DNA of 33,846 nt. Source: an uncultured Bacilli bacterium. GTDB taxonomy: Bacteria > Bacillota_I > Bacilli_A > RFN20 > CAG-826. Both the position numbers and the translations under genes were made by a program. How positions within the stretch are numbered: position 1 is the first letter of the stretch; each line of letters starts with the position of its first letter. Of this stretch, positions 24,491 through 32,191 are shown in pieces. Where the stretch lies: NCBI GenBank assembly GCA_944369075.1, contig CALVXK010000013.1:1-33846 (forward strand). The letters run 5' to 3'. The notes under the pieces are model-generated. The model searched no databases. It was not told the origin of the DNA and was given only the letters and a program-made list of their open reading frames with translations.

Positions 24491-25897
24491 ATGAAATATA
24501 TTGGTAGAAAGGAAGAATTAAAACTTTTAAATGAAAAATATAGTTCTGATAAATTCGAATTTGGTTATATTTATGGTCAAAGAAGAATTGGCAAAACAAC
24601 ATTAATCGAAATGTTCGCACGAGATAAAAAAGCACTTCTTTTATACCCAACAGATTCAGCAGATATTTCGATTCTTTCTTCTTTTAGCGAAACATTAAAT
24701 TCCTTAAAAGGCATAGTTGGAGCCCCATATCCTACCTGGTTTGACTTTTTTAAAGCCGTTGATGATTATTTCAAAAACGAAAAAGGAGTAATGATAATCG
24801 ATGAATATCCAAATATCGTATTAAACAAAGATGGAAAAAGAAAAAATACCGATTTCCAATCTTCTTTACAAAAAGCAATAGATTTACTCTTTAAAAACAG
24901 AAAATTTACTTTAATTTTAACTGGTAGCAATGTTTCTTTTATTGAAAAAGAAATTGGCGATTATTTTACACCACTTTATCAAAGAAATACTTTCTCTCTT
25001 TTAGTTAAAAAATTCGAATTTAACGAAGCTTTAGAAGTACTTTCGTCCATAAAAGATAATTTTTTAAAAGCTAAAATACTCTCCTTAACAAATACATTTC
25101 CATATTACTTAACATTAATCGACCAAAATAAAGATTTCAATGAAATCCTAGATGATTTATTTTATAAAAGAAATGCCATTTTTATTGATGATCCATCTAA
25201 AATAATAACTTCCTATAAAGCTAGCGGTGGATTTTATTCATCAATACTTTATGGAATTGTTAATGGCAAAAATAACTTAAAAGATATTGCTGCATATTTA
25301 AATGAAGATACTACTTTTATTTATCCTTATATAAAAGAATTATTAAATGATGATATTTTGATAAAGAAAACTACTTTTATGTCAACAAAAAAAGTATATT
25401 TCGAAATTTCTGATCCTATGTTAGCCTTCTTCTATCGTTTTATCAGAGAAAATGTTGAATTAATAAAAAGTGGATATGGAAAAATAATCAAAGAAAAGCA
25501 AAAAAATGCCATAAAAGAGTTTATTGAGCATTATTTTGAAAAATTATGTATAACGTATTTAGACTATCTTTCTAAAAATGGATTATTAAATGGCTACTTT
25601 TTCTATTTTTCTAATTATAAAGTAGAAAATTCTCCTTTAAATCGAAGCATTGAAATTGATATTGTTTCGAGCGATGAAAATAATTTACTTATTGGAGAAG
25701 CTAAATTTTCAAAAACAAAACGAACAATTAAAGATTATTACTTAATGAAAGAAGATGTTTCCGTTCCACCTTTTTCTTCATTTAAAAATAAAGAATTTTA
25801 CTTATTTGGTGCTAATGGATTTGATGAAAAATTACTAGAAATAAATGATTCTTCATTACATTTAATTGATTTAGAAAAAATGTTTAATGTAAAGTAA
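24491..25897 (+). CDS. ATP-binding protein, ATPase_2/DUF234 family with nuclease-like C terminus
   Basis: A 468-residue STAND/AAA-like ATPase of the family frequent in archaea and gut Bacillota. Walker A is GQRRIGKTT (29-37), Walker B MIIDEYP (101-107), and a sensor-1-like LILTGSN (141-147) follows. The middle contains a winged helix (LKDIAAYLNEDTTFIYPYIKEL) and the conserved DPMLAFFYRFIREN block of DUF234. The C terminus has IEIDIV then GEAKFSK: Asp390, Glu403 and Lys405 match the D...ExK core of PD-(D/E)XK nucleases. The start has AGAAAGGA at good distance. Its function is unknown. It is an orphan gene, convergent with and overlapping a small lipoprotein gene by 14 bp. A broken paralogue lies at 16753-17370. 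Confidence 0.88.
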   Translation: MKYIGRKEELKLLNEKYSSDKFEFGYIYGQRRIGKTTLIEMFARDKKALLLYPTDSADISILSSFSETLNSLKGIVGAPYPTWFDFFKAVDDYFKNEKGVMIIDEYPNIVLNKDGKRKNTDFQSSLQKAIDLLFKNRKFTLILTGSNVSFIEKEIGDYFTPLYQRNTFSLLVKKFEFNEALEVLSSIKDNFLKAKILSLTNTFPYYLTLIDQNKDFNEILDDLFYKRNAIFIDDPSKIITSYKASGGFYSSILYGIVNGKNNLKDIAAYLNEDTTFIYPYIKELLNDDILIKKTTFMSTKKVYFEISDPMLAFFYRFIRENVELIKSGYGKIIKEKQKNAIKEFIEHYFEKLCITYLDYLSKNGLLNGYFFYFSNYKVENSPLNRSIEIDIVSSDENNLLIGEAKFSKTKRTIKDYYLMKEDVSVPPFSSFKNKEFYLFGANGFDEKLLEINDSSLHLIDLEKMFNVK

Positions 25898-26315
25898 GTT
25901 CACTAATTGACACTCTTTCACCATTATTTGCTAAAAAGTTAATAATATCTTCACTAGTATATTTATTTAAACTTGAGGAATAAGTGTAATTTTCTAAATT
26001 AAAATAAAGTTTATTGTTATCTCCAATAAAATAATTTTTAATATCGTCATCTTTATAAACAAAAGTTAAAGTTCCTAACAAAAAATAATCTTCGTTATTA
26101 TCTACGTTAAATGATAAATCTTTAATAAAATCTAACTTATTTTTAACTAGTTCTCCTTTGACTAGATAATCATAGAAAAATGAGGAAGTTATTGTTGAAT
26201 AACAAACATATTCTGGATATTTAAATGAACTTAAATATTCGTCATTATTAGTAGTTTGACAACTTGTTATAAGTAAAAATGGTAGAAATAAAGCAAATAT
26301 TTTAGTTTTTAACAT
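25884..26315 (-). CDS. Small lipoprotein of unknown function
   Basis: A 143-residue secreted lipoprotein: basic start (MLKTK), hydrophobic core FALFLPFLL and lipobox ITSC, with Cys19 as the lipid anchor. The mature domain is Tyr/Asn/Asp-rich and shows no family I know. A TATAAT on the minus strand (26361-26366) supplies a candidate promoter. Its 3' end overlaps the end of the convergent ATPase gene by 14 bp, with no terminator between them, so the two transcripts must run into each other's antisense. Confidence 0.75.
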   Translation of the reverse strand: MLKTKIFALFLPFLLITSCQTTNNDEYLSSFKYPEYVCYSTITSSFFYDYLVKGELVKNKLDFIKDLSFNVDNNEDYFLLGTLTFVYKDDDIKNYFIGDNNKLYFNLENYTYSSSLNKYTSEDIINFLANNGERVSISELTLH

Positions 26316-26504
26316 AGTTAGTTTCTCGTAATTATCATAAAAATCTTATTTATTATCTAAATTATAGCATTAAATCTATGTTTATAACTAAATAATAAAC
26401 TTAATAAGAGATAACTTATTTTTACACATATAAAAATAAATGCAAAAAACAGAACATTTCAAAAGTTTTAAGACTATAATAAATATCAAAGGAGATAATA
26501 GGAA

Positions 26505-27266
26505 ATGTTTGATTATACGAACAGAGTAGTTGTCATTACTGGTGCTAGCTCAGGTTTAGGATCACAAATGGCAAAAGGGTTTGCTTCACAACATGCAAAT
26601 CTAGTTCTTTTAGCAAGAAGAGAAGAAAGACTCGTCGCACTTGCTAATGAACTTACAAAAGAATATGGTGTTAAAGTATTAACACTTAAATGCGACGTAA
26701 CTTCAACAGAAAATGTTAATGCATGTGCTAAAAAGACTGAAGAAGAATTTGGTAAGGTTGATGTTTTAGTTAACTGTGCTGGTGCTTCTAAAAATAATGG
26801 GGTCTTAAACATGAGCGATGAAGAATGGGATTGGACTATGGATATTGACTTAAAGAGTGTATTCTTAGTTACAAGAGCATTTGCTAATATCATGAAAAAG
26901 CATAATTATGGAAGAATTATCAATATTGCTTCTATGTATGGCTTAGTTGGTAATACTGCAATGGATACAGTAGCTTATCATACTTCTAAAGGTGGTGTCG
27001 TTAACTTTACTAGAGCTGTTGCTGCTGAACTTGCAAAATATGGTATTACATGTAATGCTATTTGCCCAGGTTACTTTGAAACAGAATTAACTCATGATAC
27101 ATTAGTAACCGATTCATTTACTGCCTATATGAAAGCTACAGTACCTTTAGGAAGATATGGTCATGAAGGTGAACTTAATAGTGCTGCATTATTTTTAGGT
27201 GCTACAGAATCTTCTTATGTTACTGGAGTTATCTTACCAGTTGATGGTGGATATACCTGCGTATAA
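26505..27266 (+). CDS. Short-chain dehydrogenase/reductase (gluconate 5-dehydrogenase/FabG-like)
   Basis: A cytoplasmic NAD(P)-dependent oxidoreductase of 253 residues. It has the cofactor motif TGASSGLG (12-19) with Arg38-Arg39 after the second strand favouring NADP, NCAG at 90-93, catalytic Ser143, and Tyr158-x3-Lys162 (YHTSK). The C-terminal PVDGGYT ending is typical of 250-residue classical SDRs. The overall look (SMYGLVGNTAMDTVAYHTSKG) is closest to gluconate 5-dehydrogenase or 3-oxoacyl-ACP reductase-like enzymes. It is monocistronic, with TATAAT at 26475-26480, an AAAGGAGA ribosome binding site and a terminator after it. No neighbouring sugar-acid genes help to fix the substrate. Confidence 0.9.
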   Translation: MFDYTNRVVVITGASSGLGSQMAKGFASQHANLVLLARREERLVALANELTKEYGVKVLTLKCDVTSTENVNACAKKTEEEFGKVDVLVNCAGASKNNGVLNMSDEEWDWTMDIDLKSVFLVTRAFANIMKKHNYGRIINIASMYGLVGNTAMDTVAYHTSKGGVVNFTRAVAAELAKYGITCNAICPGYFETELTHDTLVTDSFTAYMKATVPLGRYGHEGELNSAALFLGATESSYVTGVILPVDGGYTCV

Positions 27267-27298
27267 TAAATCAAACTTAATATAATCTTATTTAAATT

Positions 27299-27333
27299 AA
27301 TAACAGCGAATATCTAATTAATTCGCTGTTATT
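27299..27333 (+). terminator. Terminator of the SDR gene
   Basis: A 13-bp perfect stem AATAACAGCGAAT / ATTCGCTGTTATT with a 9-nt loop, followed by TTATT. It lies between convergent genes and may serve both. Confidence 0.8.
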
Positions 27334-27339
27334 TTATTA

Positions 27340-27771
27340 TTAATCTAAGATTGATTTTCTAAATATCTTTCTTATATCTTCATCACTTAGAAAAGGATAA
27401 ACTCTATTTATATCTAAATCTATTTCATCTTTTAAATAAGAATCGACTACTTTAGATAATATTTCTTCACTTAGATAAGGTAAATAAGAATAGAATTTAT
27501 CATCTATTTTCTTATTTTCTAACATTTTAGATACTATATCATCATAAAATTCATCATCTAAGAAAGGAAAATAGAAACTAACATCTTTATTTTTATTTAA
27601 ATCACTTTTAAATGCTTTTTCGATTAAATCCTCATCTAAAAATGGTAATAAATCTTTAATTGTTACATTTTTATATATACCTTCTTCACTTTCTAATATT
27701 TTATTTACAAGTAATTCTAATTCTTCATCATCTAGAAAAGGAATCATTTTTTTTAAATTAATATCTTTCAT
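27340..27771 (-). CDS. PFLDDE-repeat protein coupled to the XRE regulator
   Basis: A 143-residue acidic helical protein made almost wholly of five degenerate repeats beginning P-[FY]-L-[DS]-[DE]-[DE] at residues 11, 43, 69, 98 and 126 (26-32 residues apart), each followed by an amphipathic helix such as ELELLVNKIL. I recognise the repeat as similar to C-terminal extensions seen on some XRE-type regulators of gut Bacillota, but no named function is known to me. Its ATG overlaps the stop of the XRE regulator as TAATG, so translation is coupled and the two products probably interact. The repeats suggest a protein-binding solenoid or effector arm. Confidence 0.85.
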   Translation of the reverse strand: MKDINLKKMIPFLDDEELELLVNKILESEEGIYKNVTIKDLLPFLDEDLIEKAFKSDLNKNKDVSFYFPFLDDEFYDDIVSKMLENKKIDDKFYSYLPYLSEEILSKVVDSYLKDEIDLDINRVYPFLSDEDIRKIFRKSILD

Positions 27772-28232
27772 TATTTGTTTCTCCTACTTAATTTATTTAT
27801 ATACATTCTTTCTTCTATACTTAATATATTATTAAAATCATAAATGCTATATCCTTTAATTCTTTTAGATAATATATTTTTAAGTACTACTAATCTTTCA
27901 TCATTACTTAATCGATAAAAATTATCGATTAAGTTAAATTTAAACTCATTATTTAGAATCATAAGAATAATGTAATCCCTACTATGATATTTAAAGTAAT
28001 TATCAACATTTTCACTAATATCTTTTGATATTAATAATAAATCATCAATATTTATATTAAATATATCTTTTAGCATTACAATATTATCAATTGTAGGGAT
28101 AGTTTTAGCTATTTCCCAAGAAGATATAGCTTGTCTAGAAACATAAAGTTTAGATGCAAGTTCTTCTTGAGAATAATTATTCTCTATTCTTAATCTTCTA
28201 ATATTTTCACCTATTCCTTTTAAATCAAGCAT
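27771..28232 (-). CDS. XRE-family helix-turn-helix regulator
   Basis: A 153-residue DNA-binding protein with an N-terminal Cro/CI-type HTH (residues about 7-62: IGENIRRLRIENNYSQEELASKLYVSRQAISSWE), in which SQEELA and VSRQAISSWE form the two helices. The remaining 90 residues are helical and unrecognised, with a conserved-looking LSNDERLVVLKNIL. It lies 6 bp after a 43-codon reading frame and overlaps the PFLDDE-repeat gene by one base. An inverted repeat TAACGCAA-N7-TTGCGTTA upstream of the unit is its likely operator, implying autoregulation. Its own ribosome binding site is weak, consistent with coupling to the upstream small frame. Confidence 0.9.
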   Translation of the reverse strand: MLDLKGIGENIRRLRIENNYSQEELASKLYVSRQAISSWEIAKTIPTIDNIVMLKDIFNINIDDLLLISKDISENVDNYFKYHSRDYIILMILNNEFKFNLIDNFYRLSNDERLVVLKNILSKRIKGYSIYDFNNILSIEERMYINKLSRRNK

Positions 28233-28238
28233 ACTTAA

Positions 28239-28370
28239 TTATCTCATAAATAAAATATTAGAAGATGAGAAATAATACAGTAATTTAGTTTTTTCTTTAT
28301 TTAAATTATTCCTAATATTGAAATCTTTAATCTTCCTATTTGTTTTTTTGTTACTACTTATCTTTTTCAT
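28239..28370 (-). CDS. Possible 43-aa basic small protein at the head of the XRE unit
   Basis: A short reading frame beginning MKKISSNKKTNRK and ending YYFSSSNILFMR. It has the best ribosome binding site of the cassette (AAGGAG, 9 nt before the ATG) and its stop lies 6 bp before the XRE start. The N-terminal half is strongly basic (Lys/Asn/Arg), the C-terminal half Ser/Phe/Tyr-rich. There is no recognised family. It could be a real small DNA- or membrane-interacting peptide, a leader peptide that gates translation of the regulator, or a degraded gene end. Position and ribosome binding site argue that it is translated. Confidence 0.5.
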   Translation of the reverse strand: MKKISSNKKTNRKIKDFNIRNNLNKEKTKLLYYFSSSNILFMR

Positions 28371-28402
28371 AAACTTAAATCTCCTTTTGTTTATGCTTTA
28401 AG

Positions 28403-28448
28403 TTTATATGAAAGATCAAAATTAGTAACGCAAGGCGTAATTGCGTTA
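28403..28448 (-). promoter_or_regulatory. Promoter and operator of the XRE unit
   Basis: The dyad TAACGCAA-N7-TTGCGTTA occupies 28426-28448. On the minus strand a TATAAA (28403-28408) serves as -10; the -35 region then falls within the dyad (TTGCGT at 28428-28433, spacer 19). An operator covering the -35 box fits autorepression by the XRE protein encoded next. Confidence 0.6.
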
Positions 28449-28485
28449 GTCATTTCTAGAAATTATTTCCACGTGATAATAAATT

Positions 28486-29166
28486 TTAATAGTATTTACC
28501 ATGATCTGGCTCTAGTTTATAAGCATTAAGAACTTGTTTATATAATTTAGGAAACTTTTTATTAATTAAATCAATATCTAAAGGTTTATTAAATTCTGAA
28601 ACATCATTAAAGAAATCTTGATACATAAAAGAATTAAGTGGTTCCCAGTCCTCTCCAAATTTTTCTTCTAATACCTTTTTATCATACTTACTAGAAATAT
28701 ATTCATTTAAAGCATTTTTTGAATCTTCAAAAATCATATACCCTTTTCCTTCTTTTAAAATAGCAGTTTTATTAACAGTTAAAAATTTAGGATCTTTAAA
28801 ATTAATGTTAACAATAAATTCGTAATTTTCACCAGTATCATAAGTATAAACACCAGTGCATAAAATAGTGTTCTTTCCTTCTTTTTTATGGTAAAGACGA
28901 TTTCTTAAGAATTCAATTGTATAATCTTTTTGAAAAACATCAGCTTTTCTATCAGGACGATGTTCAAAGTCGCAAAATCTATTTTCAAAAACATATCTAG
29001 ATGTTTCAAACGTTATTATATGATAAACTGCAGTAAATAAATAAGTAGTTATAACTGCACAAAATTCTTCAATATTTAAATCATCTCTTACTAAAAATCT
29101 ACGATAAAACTCATTTGGATAGTCACTATCATATATAAAAGCTTCATAATATTTATATTTAGCCAT
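28486..29166 (-). CDS. Plasmid pRiA4b ORF-3-like protein
   Basis: A 226-residue soluble protein. The N-terminal half follows the pRiA4b ORF-3 fold pattern: an opening strand, YRRFLVRDDLNIEEFCAVI, an Ile-Ile-Thr-Phe strand, and later YTYDTGENYEFIVNINF in place of the usual Y-x-YDxGDxW-x-H block. A C-terminal helical part follows (SKNALNEYISSKY to the end). Known relatives occur on plasmids and in chromosomal accessory regions; their biochemical role is not established. The start ATG has an AGGAGGAATAT ribosome binding site. It is transcribed alone, between the XRE unit and a pseudogene. Family assignment is from pattern and is moderate, because the usual Trp and His of the central block are missing. 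Confidence 0.65.
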   Translation of the reverse strand: MAKYKYYEAFIYDSDYPNEFYRRFLVRDDLNIEEFCAVITTYLFTAVYHIITFETSRYVFENRFCDFEHRPDRKADVFQKDYTIEFLRNRLYHKKEGKNTILCTGVYTYDTGENYEFIVNINFKDPKFLTVNKTAILKEGKGYMIFEDSKNALNEYISSKYDKKVLEEKFGEDWEPLNSFMYQDFFNDVSEFNKPLDIDLINKKFPKLYKQVLNAYKLEPDHGKYY

Positions 29167-29261
29167 ATATTCCTCCTGATATTTATATCTATATTTAAAA
29201 ATATAATATTGAATTAAGCAATATTATTAAATAAATAGATTGTTTAAATGAAATTAAGTTA

Positions 29262-29306
29262 GGAAAAACTCCGATTTAACGAGTTAAAACTTTGGAAAAA
29301 CTCCGA
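29262..29306 (+). repeat. Tandem GGAAAAACTCCGA repeats upstream of the DUF4143 pseudogene
   Basis: The 13-mer occurs at 29262-29274 and 29294-29306, offset 32 bp (about three helical turns). Just downstream, TTGTAA (29312-29317), a 17-bp spacer and GATAAT (29335-29340) form a candidate promoter for the pseudogene starting at 29351. The repeats therefore sit where an upstream regulator would bind. Confidence 0.65.
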
Positions 29307-29350
29307 AATTTTTGTAAAATTAACGATAATAATCGATAATTTTTAATATT

Positions 29351-30700
29351 ATGCTTAAACGCAACATTTAACAATTACTTGAAAATTATTATAAAGATGA
29401 AAATGCACCAATCTTAATTATTGAGGGAGCTAGTAAAGTCGGTAAAACTTATATTATTAGAGAAAATGCCTCTAAATATTTTAAAAATTATATAGAAATT
29501 GATTTAAAAACTGATTTTAATAAAAAGAAGATTTTCAAGAACATTACATCAAGAGATAAATTTTAAATAGCTGTTACATCGCTTTATGGTGAAAATATAC
29601 TTGGAAATATTAATGATACAATCATCTTTCTTGATAATATGGATGTGTATCCGCATCTAATTCCATTACTAAAACTTCTTAAGACACAGAATAAATATAG
29701 ATTTATTGCAAGTTCTACGTCTCTAAAATTAGAATCGATAAATTCTTTTATTCCAGTTGATTTTACTCAAATAGTAAAAATCTATCCTTTAGATTTTGAA
29801 GAATTTCTTCGGGCGACAAAAAATGCTGGAAACAATGTTATTAATTATTTAAGAGAATGTTTTATTAAAAAAGAGAGCGTTATAGATGCATTGCATCCTA
29901 TAATGATGGAATATTTTAGAAAATATCTATTTACCGGAGGTTCCTCTCAAGCTGTTTTAAGATTTGTAGAAAACATCAACATCACTGAAATGAGGAAAAT
30001 TCAAAAAAGTATCGTTTCTTATTACAAAAAAGATGCAAAAATTAATGACGTAACAAATAAACAAAATTCTAGAAGAATTTATAATCTTTTATCAACTTAC
30101 ATGGAAAGCAAAGTAAGAAGAGTTAAAGTAAAAGATATTGAGAATAACAATAAAGCTGAATTTAACAATTATATAAATGATTCTAATTATTTAATTAATA
30201 ATAAAGTTGTAATTCCATCTTTTGCAATAGATTAACTAGCTTCTTTTTCACTACTTCGATCTATATCAAAAAAGCTCATAAAACTATATTTTAATAATTT
30301 TGGATTATTAACGAATATTCTTTATAAAAATAATGTAGGCACAATACTTTATAGCTAAAGTGATACTATAAAATTAGGTTCTGTTTATGAAACAGTTATA
30401 GCGAATGAACTTAATTCTCATGGACACAATTATTTTAATAGTAAGAAAATTGGCGATGTTGATTTTTTAACAAATGATTATGATTCTCTAAAAATATTTC
30501 CAATTATTATAAAATCTAGGAAAAATAAATCTCGGTTAAAAACTTTATCAAAACTTATTGCTGATAAATCAACGTTAATTGATAAAGGATATATATTCTT
30601 TATGATTAATCCGAAATTAAAAAATAAACAATATTTTTTATATTCCGATATATCTAATTATGTTCTTGTGATAAAAAATAATTTAATTTTTAAAATATGA
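29351..30700 (+). pseudogene. DUF4143/AAA_14-family ATPase with four in-frame stops
   Basis: Read in a single frame from the ATG at 29351 to the TGA at 30698-30700, this encodes a full-length (about 450 codons) orphan ATPase: MLKRNI, then ILIIEGASKVGKTYIIRE (Walker A), TIIFLDNMD (Walker B-like), FIASSTSLKLESI (sensor region), YPLDFEEFL, FTGGSSQAVLRF and, in the C-terminal DUF4143 nuclease-like half, GSVYETVIANELNSHG...IGDVDFLTN. Four TAA codons interrupt it (after MLKRNI, RDKF, FAID and TILYS) without any frameshift. Walker A has Ala-Ser-Lys where the family usually has Gly-Ala-Arg. It is an inactive gene of point-mutation type. The open part 29639-30235 alone would not be functional. Confidence 0.88.
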
Positions 30701-30789
30701 TTGTTATATAGATAATTTTTTCACGTGGAATTAAAAATAGCTGAAAATTATCTTTATTTTTAGTTTTATATTATTTATATCAGATATTT

Positions 30790-30833
30790 TTGCGTGTTAA
30801 AAAATTTCTTATACGCAAAAAGTTACATATTAA
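30790..30833. promoter_or_regulatory. Repeat element at the 3' end of the AlbA gene
   Basis: Half-site TTGCGTGTTAA (30790-30800), then CTTATACGCAA (30808-30818), 4 bp, and TTACATATTAA (30823-30833). The same arrangement, in the same order and with nearly the same spacing, occurs at 32192-32237 upstream of the gene, so the gene is flanked by direct copies of a roughly 45-bp element. Confidence 0.75.
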
Positions 30834-30834
30834 A

Positions 30835-32136
30835 CTAAAGAACTATCCAATAGCCGTCTTTCTTTGATCCAACACGACTTATTTTAGATTCGTCTCTTAA
30901 TTTTTTAAGAACACTTTGAATAGTTCTTTCACTTTTATTAGTTAAAGAACTTAATTCACTTATTGTAATCTCCTTCTTATCAACGATATAAGATAATACT
31001 TGTTGCTCTAAAGGTAGATAATTGAAATTCTTTCTATAAAAAATAAAACTAAAGCCTTGATTCGATTTTTCATAAGATGTTTTTACATTTGCTTTTTTGC
31101 AAGTTGAATAAATTCTTCTAAATCCTGTGGCCCGACTATCAATATCATTAGAATAATATAAAACTTTTGATATTAATGGATTTCGTAAAACTGAACTGAC
31201 ACCATTATAGGCAAAATCTTCTGGTTCATAATTACTTGGAAAATTACCGGGATTAAAAATTACTACCCTTGAAGGAGTGATATAAATTTGATTTTCGATT
31301 CCTTTATCGTATGAAGAGTGGCAAAAACTATTCAAAACTGCTTCTCTTATTGCCTCTAAAGGAATTTCAGGTCTTTCTACTCTCTTAGTTTCGACTATTT
31401 CCGCACTATAATTAATATGGGTTTTAATGAAATCTTGAGCTAATTTAATAAGTTCAAAAATATTTCCTTCATATCTATTTAAATCAATAAAAGAAAGCTT
31501 TTCATCAGTAGCAAAAATGGCCGCTTTTAAAACAGTAGGTTTATTTTTAGAAAAAAGGAATTTTCCTGCATTATTAAGCTTTTTGTTTGTTATTAATCCA
31601 AGCTTTTCTAAAACTTCTTCCTTATTTGTATAAGTTTCATTGATTCTTTTAGCATCGTTTGCTCTTGAAATATATTGTTTTAAAAGATCTTCATCAACAA
31701 CATCTAATGTTTCGTTGCTTTCTTCTTTTTCCCGTAAAAAATTAGTTTTATCATTATTTAAGGCAAATTCTATAATCGATTGATAATCCATTTGTTTGTC
31801 TTCATCGAAACTTCTAATATAAAATTTTCCTTTTGCAGAATAAGGTCTATCCATTCCACTTACTTCAACTTTAATAACTCCTGGTGTATCTTCTAAAACT
31901 GAAATTGAAGGATATATTGCAGGCCTAACATCTTCATAAATTTTTCTAGAAATATCTCTTAAAGTATTCTCGCTATATGGTTGCCCAACTGCATCACCAT
32001 TATTTTTTACACCAAAATAAAGTGTACCTTTCCCACTTTTATTAAGCATAGCTACAATAGAAATTATACCTTCATTTAATTCTGAGGTGCTTTTTTTAAA
32101 TTCTAAAACTTCTGATTCTAAGCCTAAATTCAACAT
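30835..32136 (-). CDS. AlbA_2 / RecG-C-like ATP-binding regulator with winged helix
   Basis: A 433-residue protein with three parts: an N-terminal Schlafen-type AlbA_2 domain (SEVLEFKKSTSEL, then a GTLYFGVKNNGDAVG block), a central region ending in the GHKL-like HATPase_c_4 / RecG-C motif (PLEAIREAVLNSFCHSSY then VVIFNPGNFP), and a C-terminal winged helix (EITISELSSLTNKSERTIQSVLKKL). Proteins of this layout are putative transcriptional regulators or accessory nucleic-acid-binding proteins. The frame extends to 32241, but the ATG at 32136 has an AAAGGA ribosome binding site and the family start. A promoter (TTTACT-17-GATAAT, 32156-32184) lies upstream, and half-sites of the palindrome array abut it, so autoregulation is likely. 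Confidence 0.88.
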   Translation of the reverse strand: MLNLGLESEVLEFKKSTSELNEGIISIVAMLNKSGKGTLYFGVKNNGDAVGQPYSENTLRDISRKIYEDVRPAIYPSISVLEDTPGVIKVEVSGMDRPYSAKGKFYIRSFDEDKQMDYQSIIEFALNNDKTNFLREKEESNETLDVVDEDLLKQYISRANDAKRINETYTNKEEVLEKLGLITNKKLNNAGKFLFSKNKPTVLKAAIFATDEKLSFIDLNRYEGNIFELIKLAQDFIKTHINYSAEIVETKRVERPEIPLEAIREAVLNSFCHSSYDKGIENQIYITPSRVVIFNPGNFPSNYEPEDFAYNGVSSVLRNPLISKVLYYSNDIDSRATGFRRIYSTCKKANVKTSYEKSNQGFSFIFYRKNFNYLPLEQQVLSYIVDKKEITISELSSLTNKSERTIQSVLKKLRDESKISRVGSKKDGYWIVL

Positions 32137-32155
32137 AATATTATCCTTTTTAATA

Positions 32156-32184
32156 ATTATCATATAGTTATAAATTAAAGTAAA
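32156..32184 (-). promoter_or_regulatory. Promoter of the AlbA gene
   Basis: On the minus strand: TTTACT (32179-32184), 17-bp spacer, GATAAT (32156-32161), 19 bp before the ATG. The nearest half-site of the operator array begins 8 bp upstream of the -35 box. Confidence 0.6.
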
Positions 32185-32191
32185 GGACTTT

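Noticed and set aside
26513-26893. 126-codon frame antisense to the SDR gene
   Set aside because: The SDR frame has complete catalytic motifs; the antisense frame is a shadow.
29351-30700. Alternative genetic code (TAA read as an amino acid) to rescue the DUF4143 gene
   Set aside because: Many intact genes in the window end at TAA, so general reassignment is impossible.
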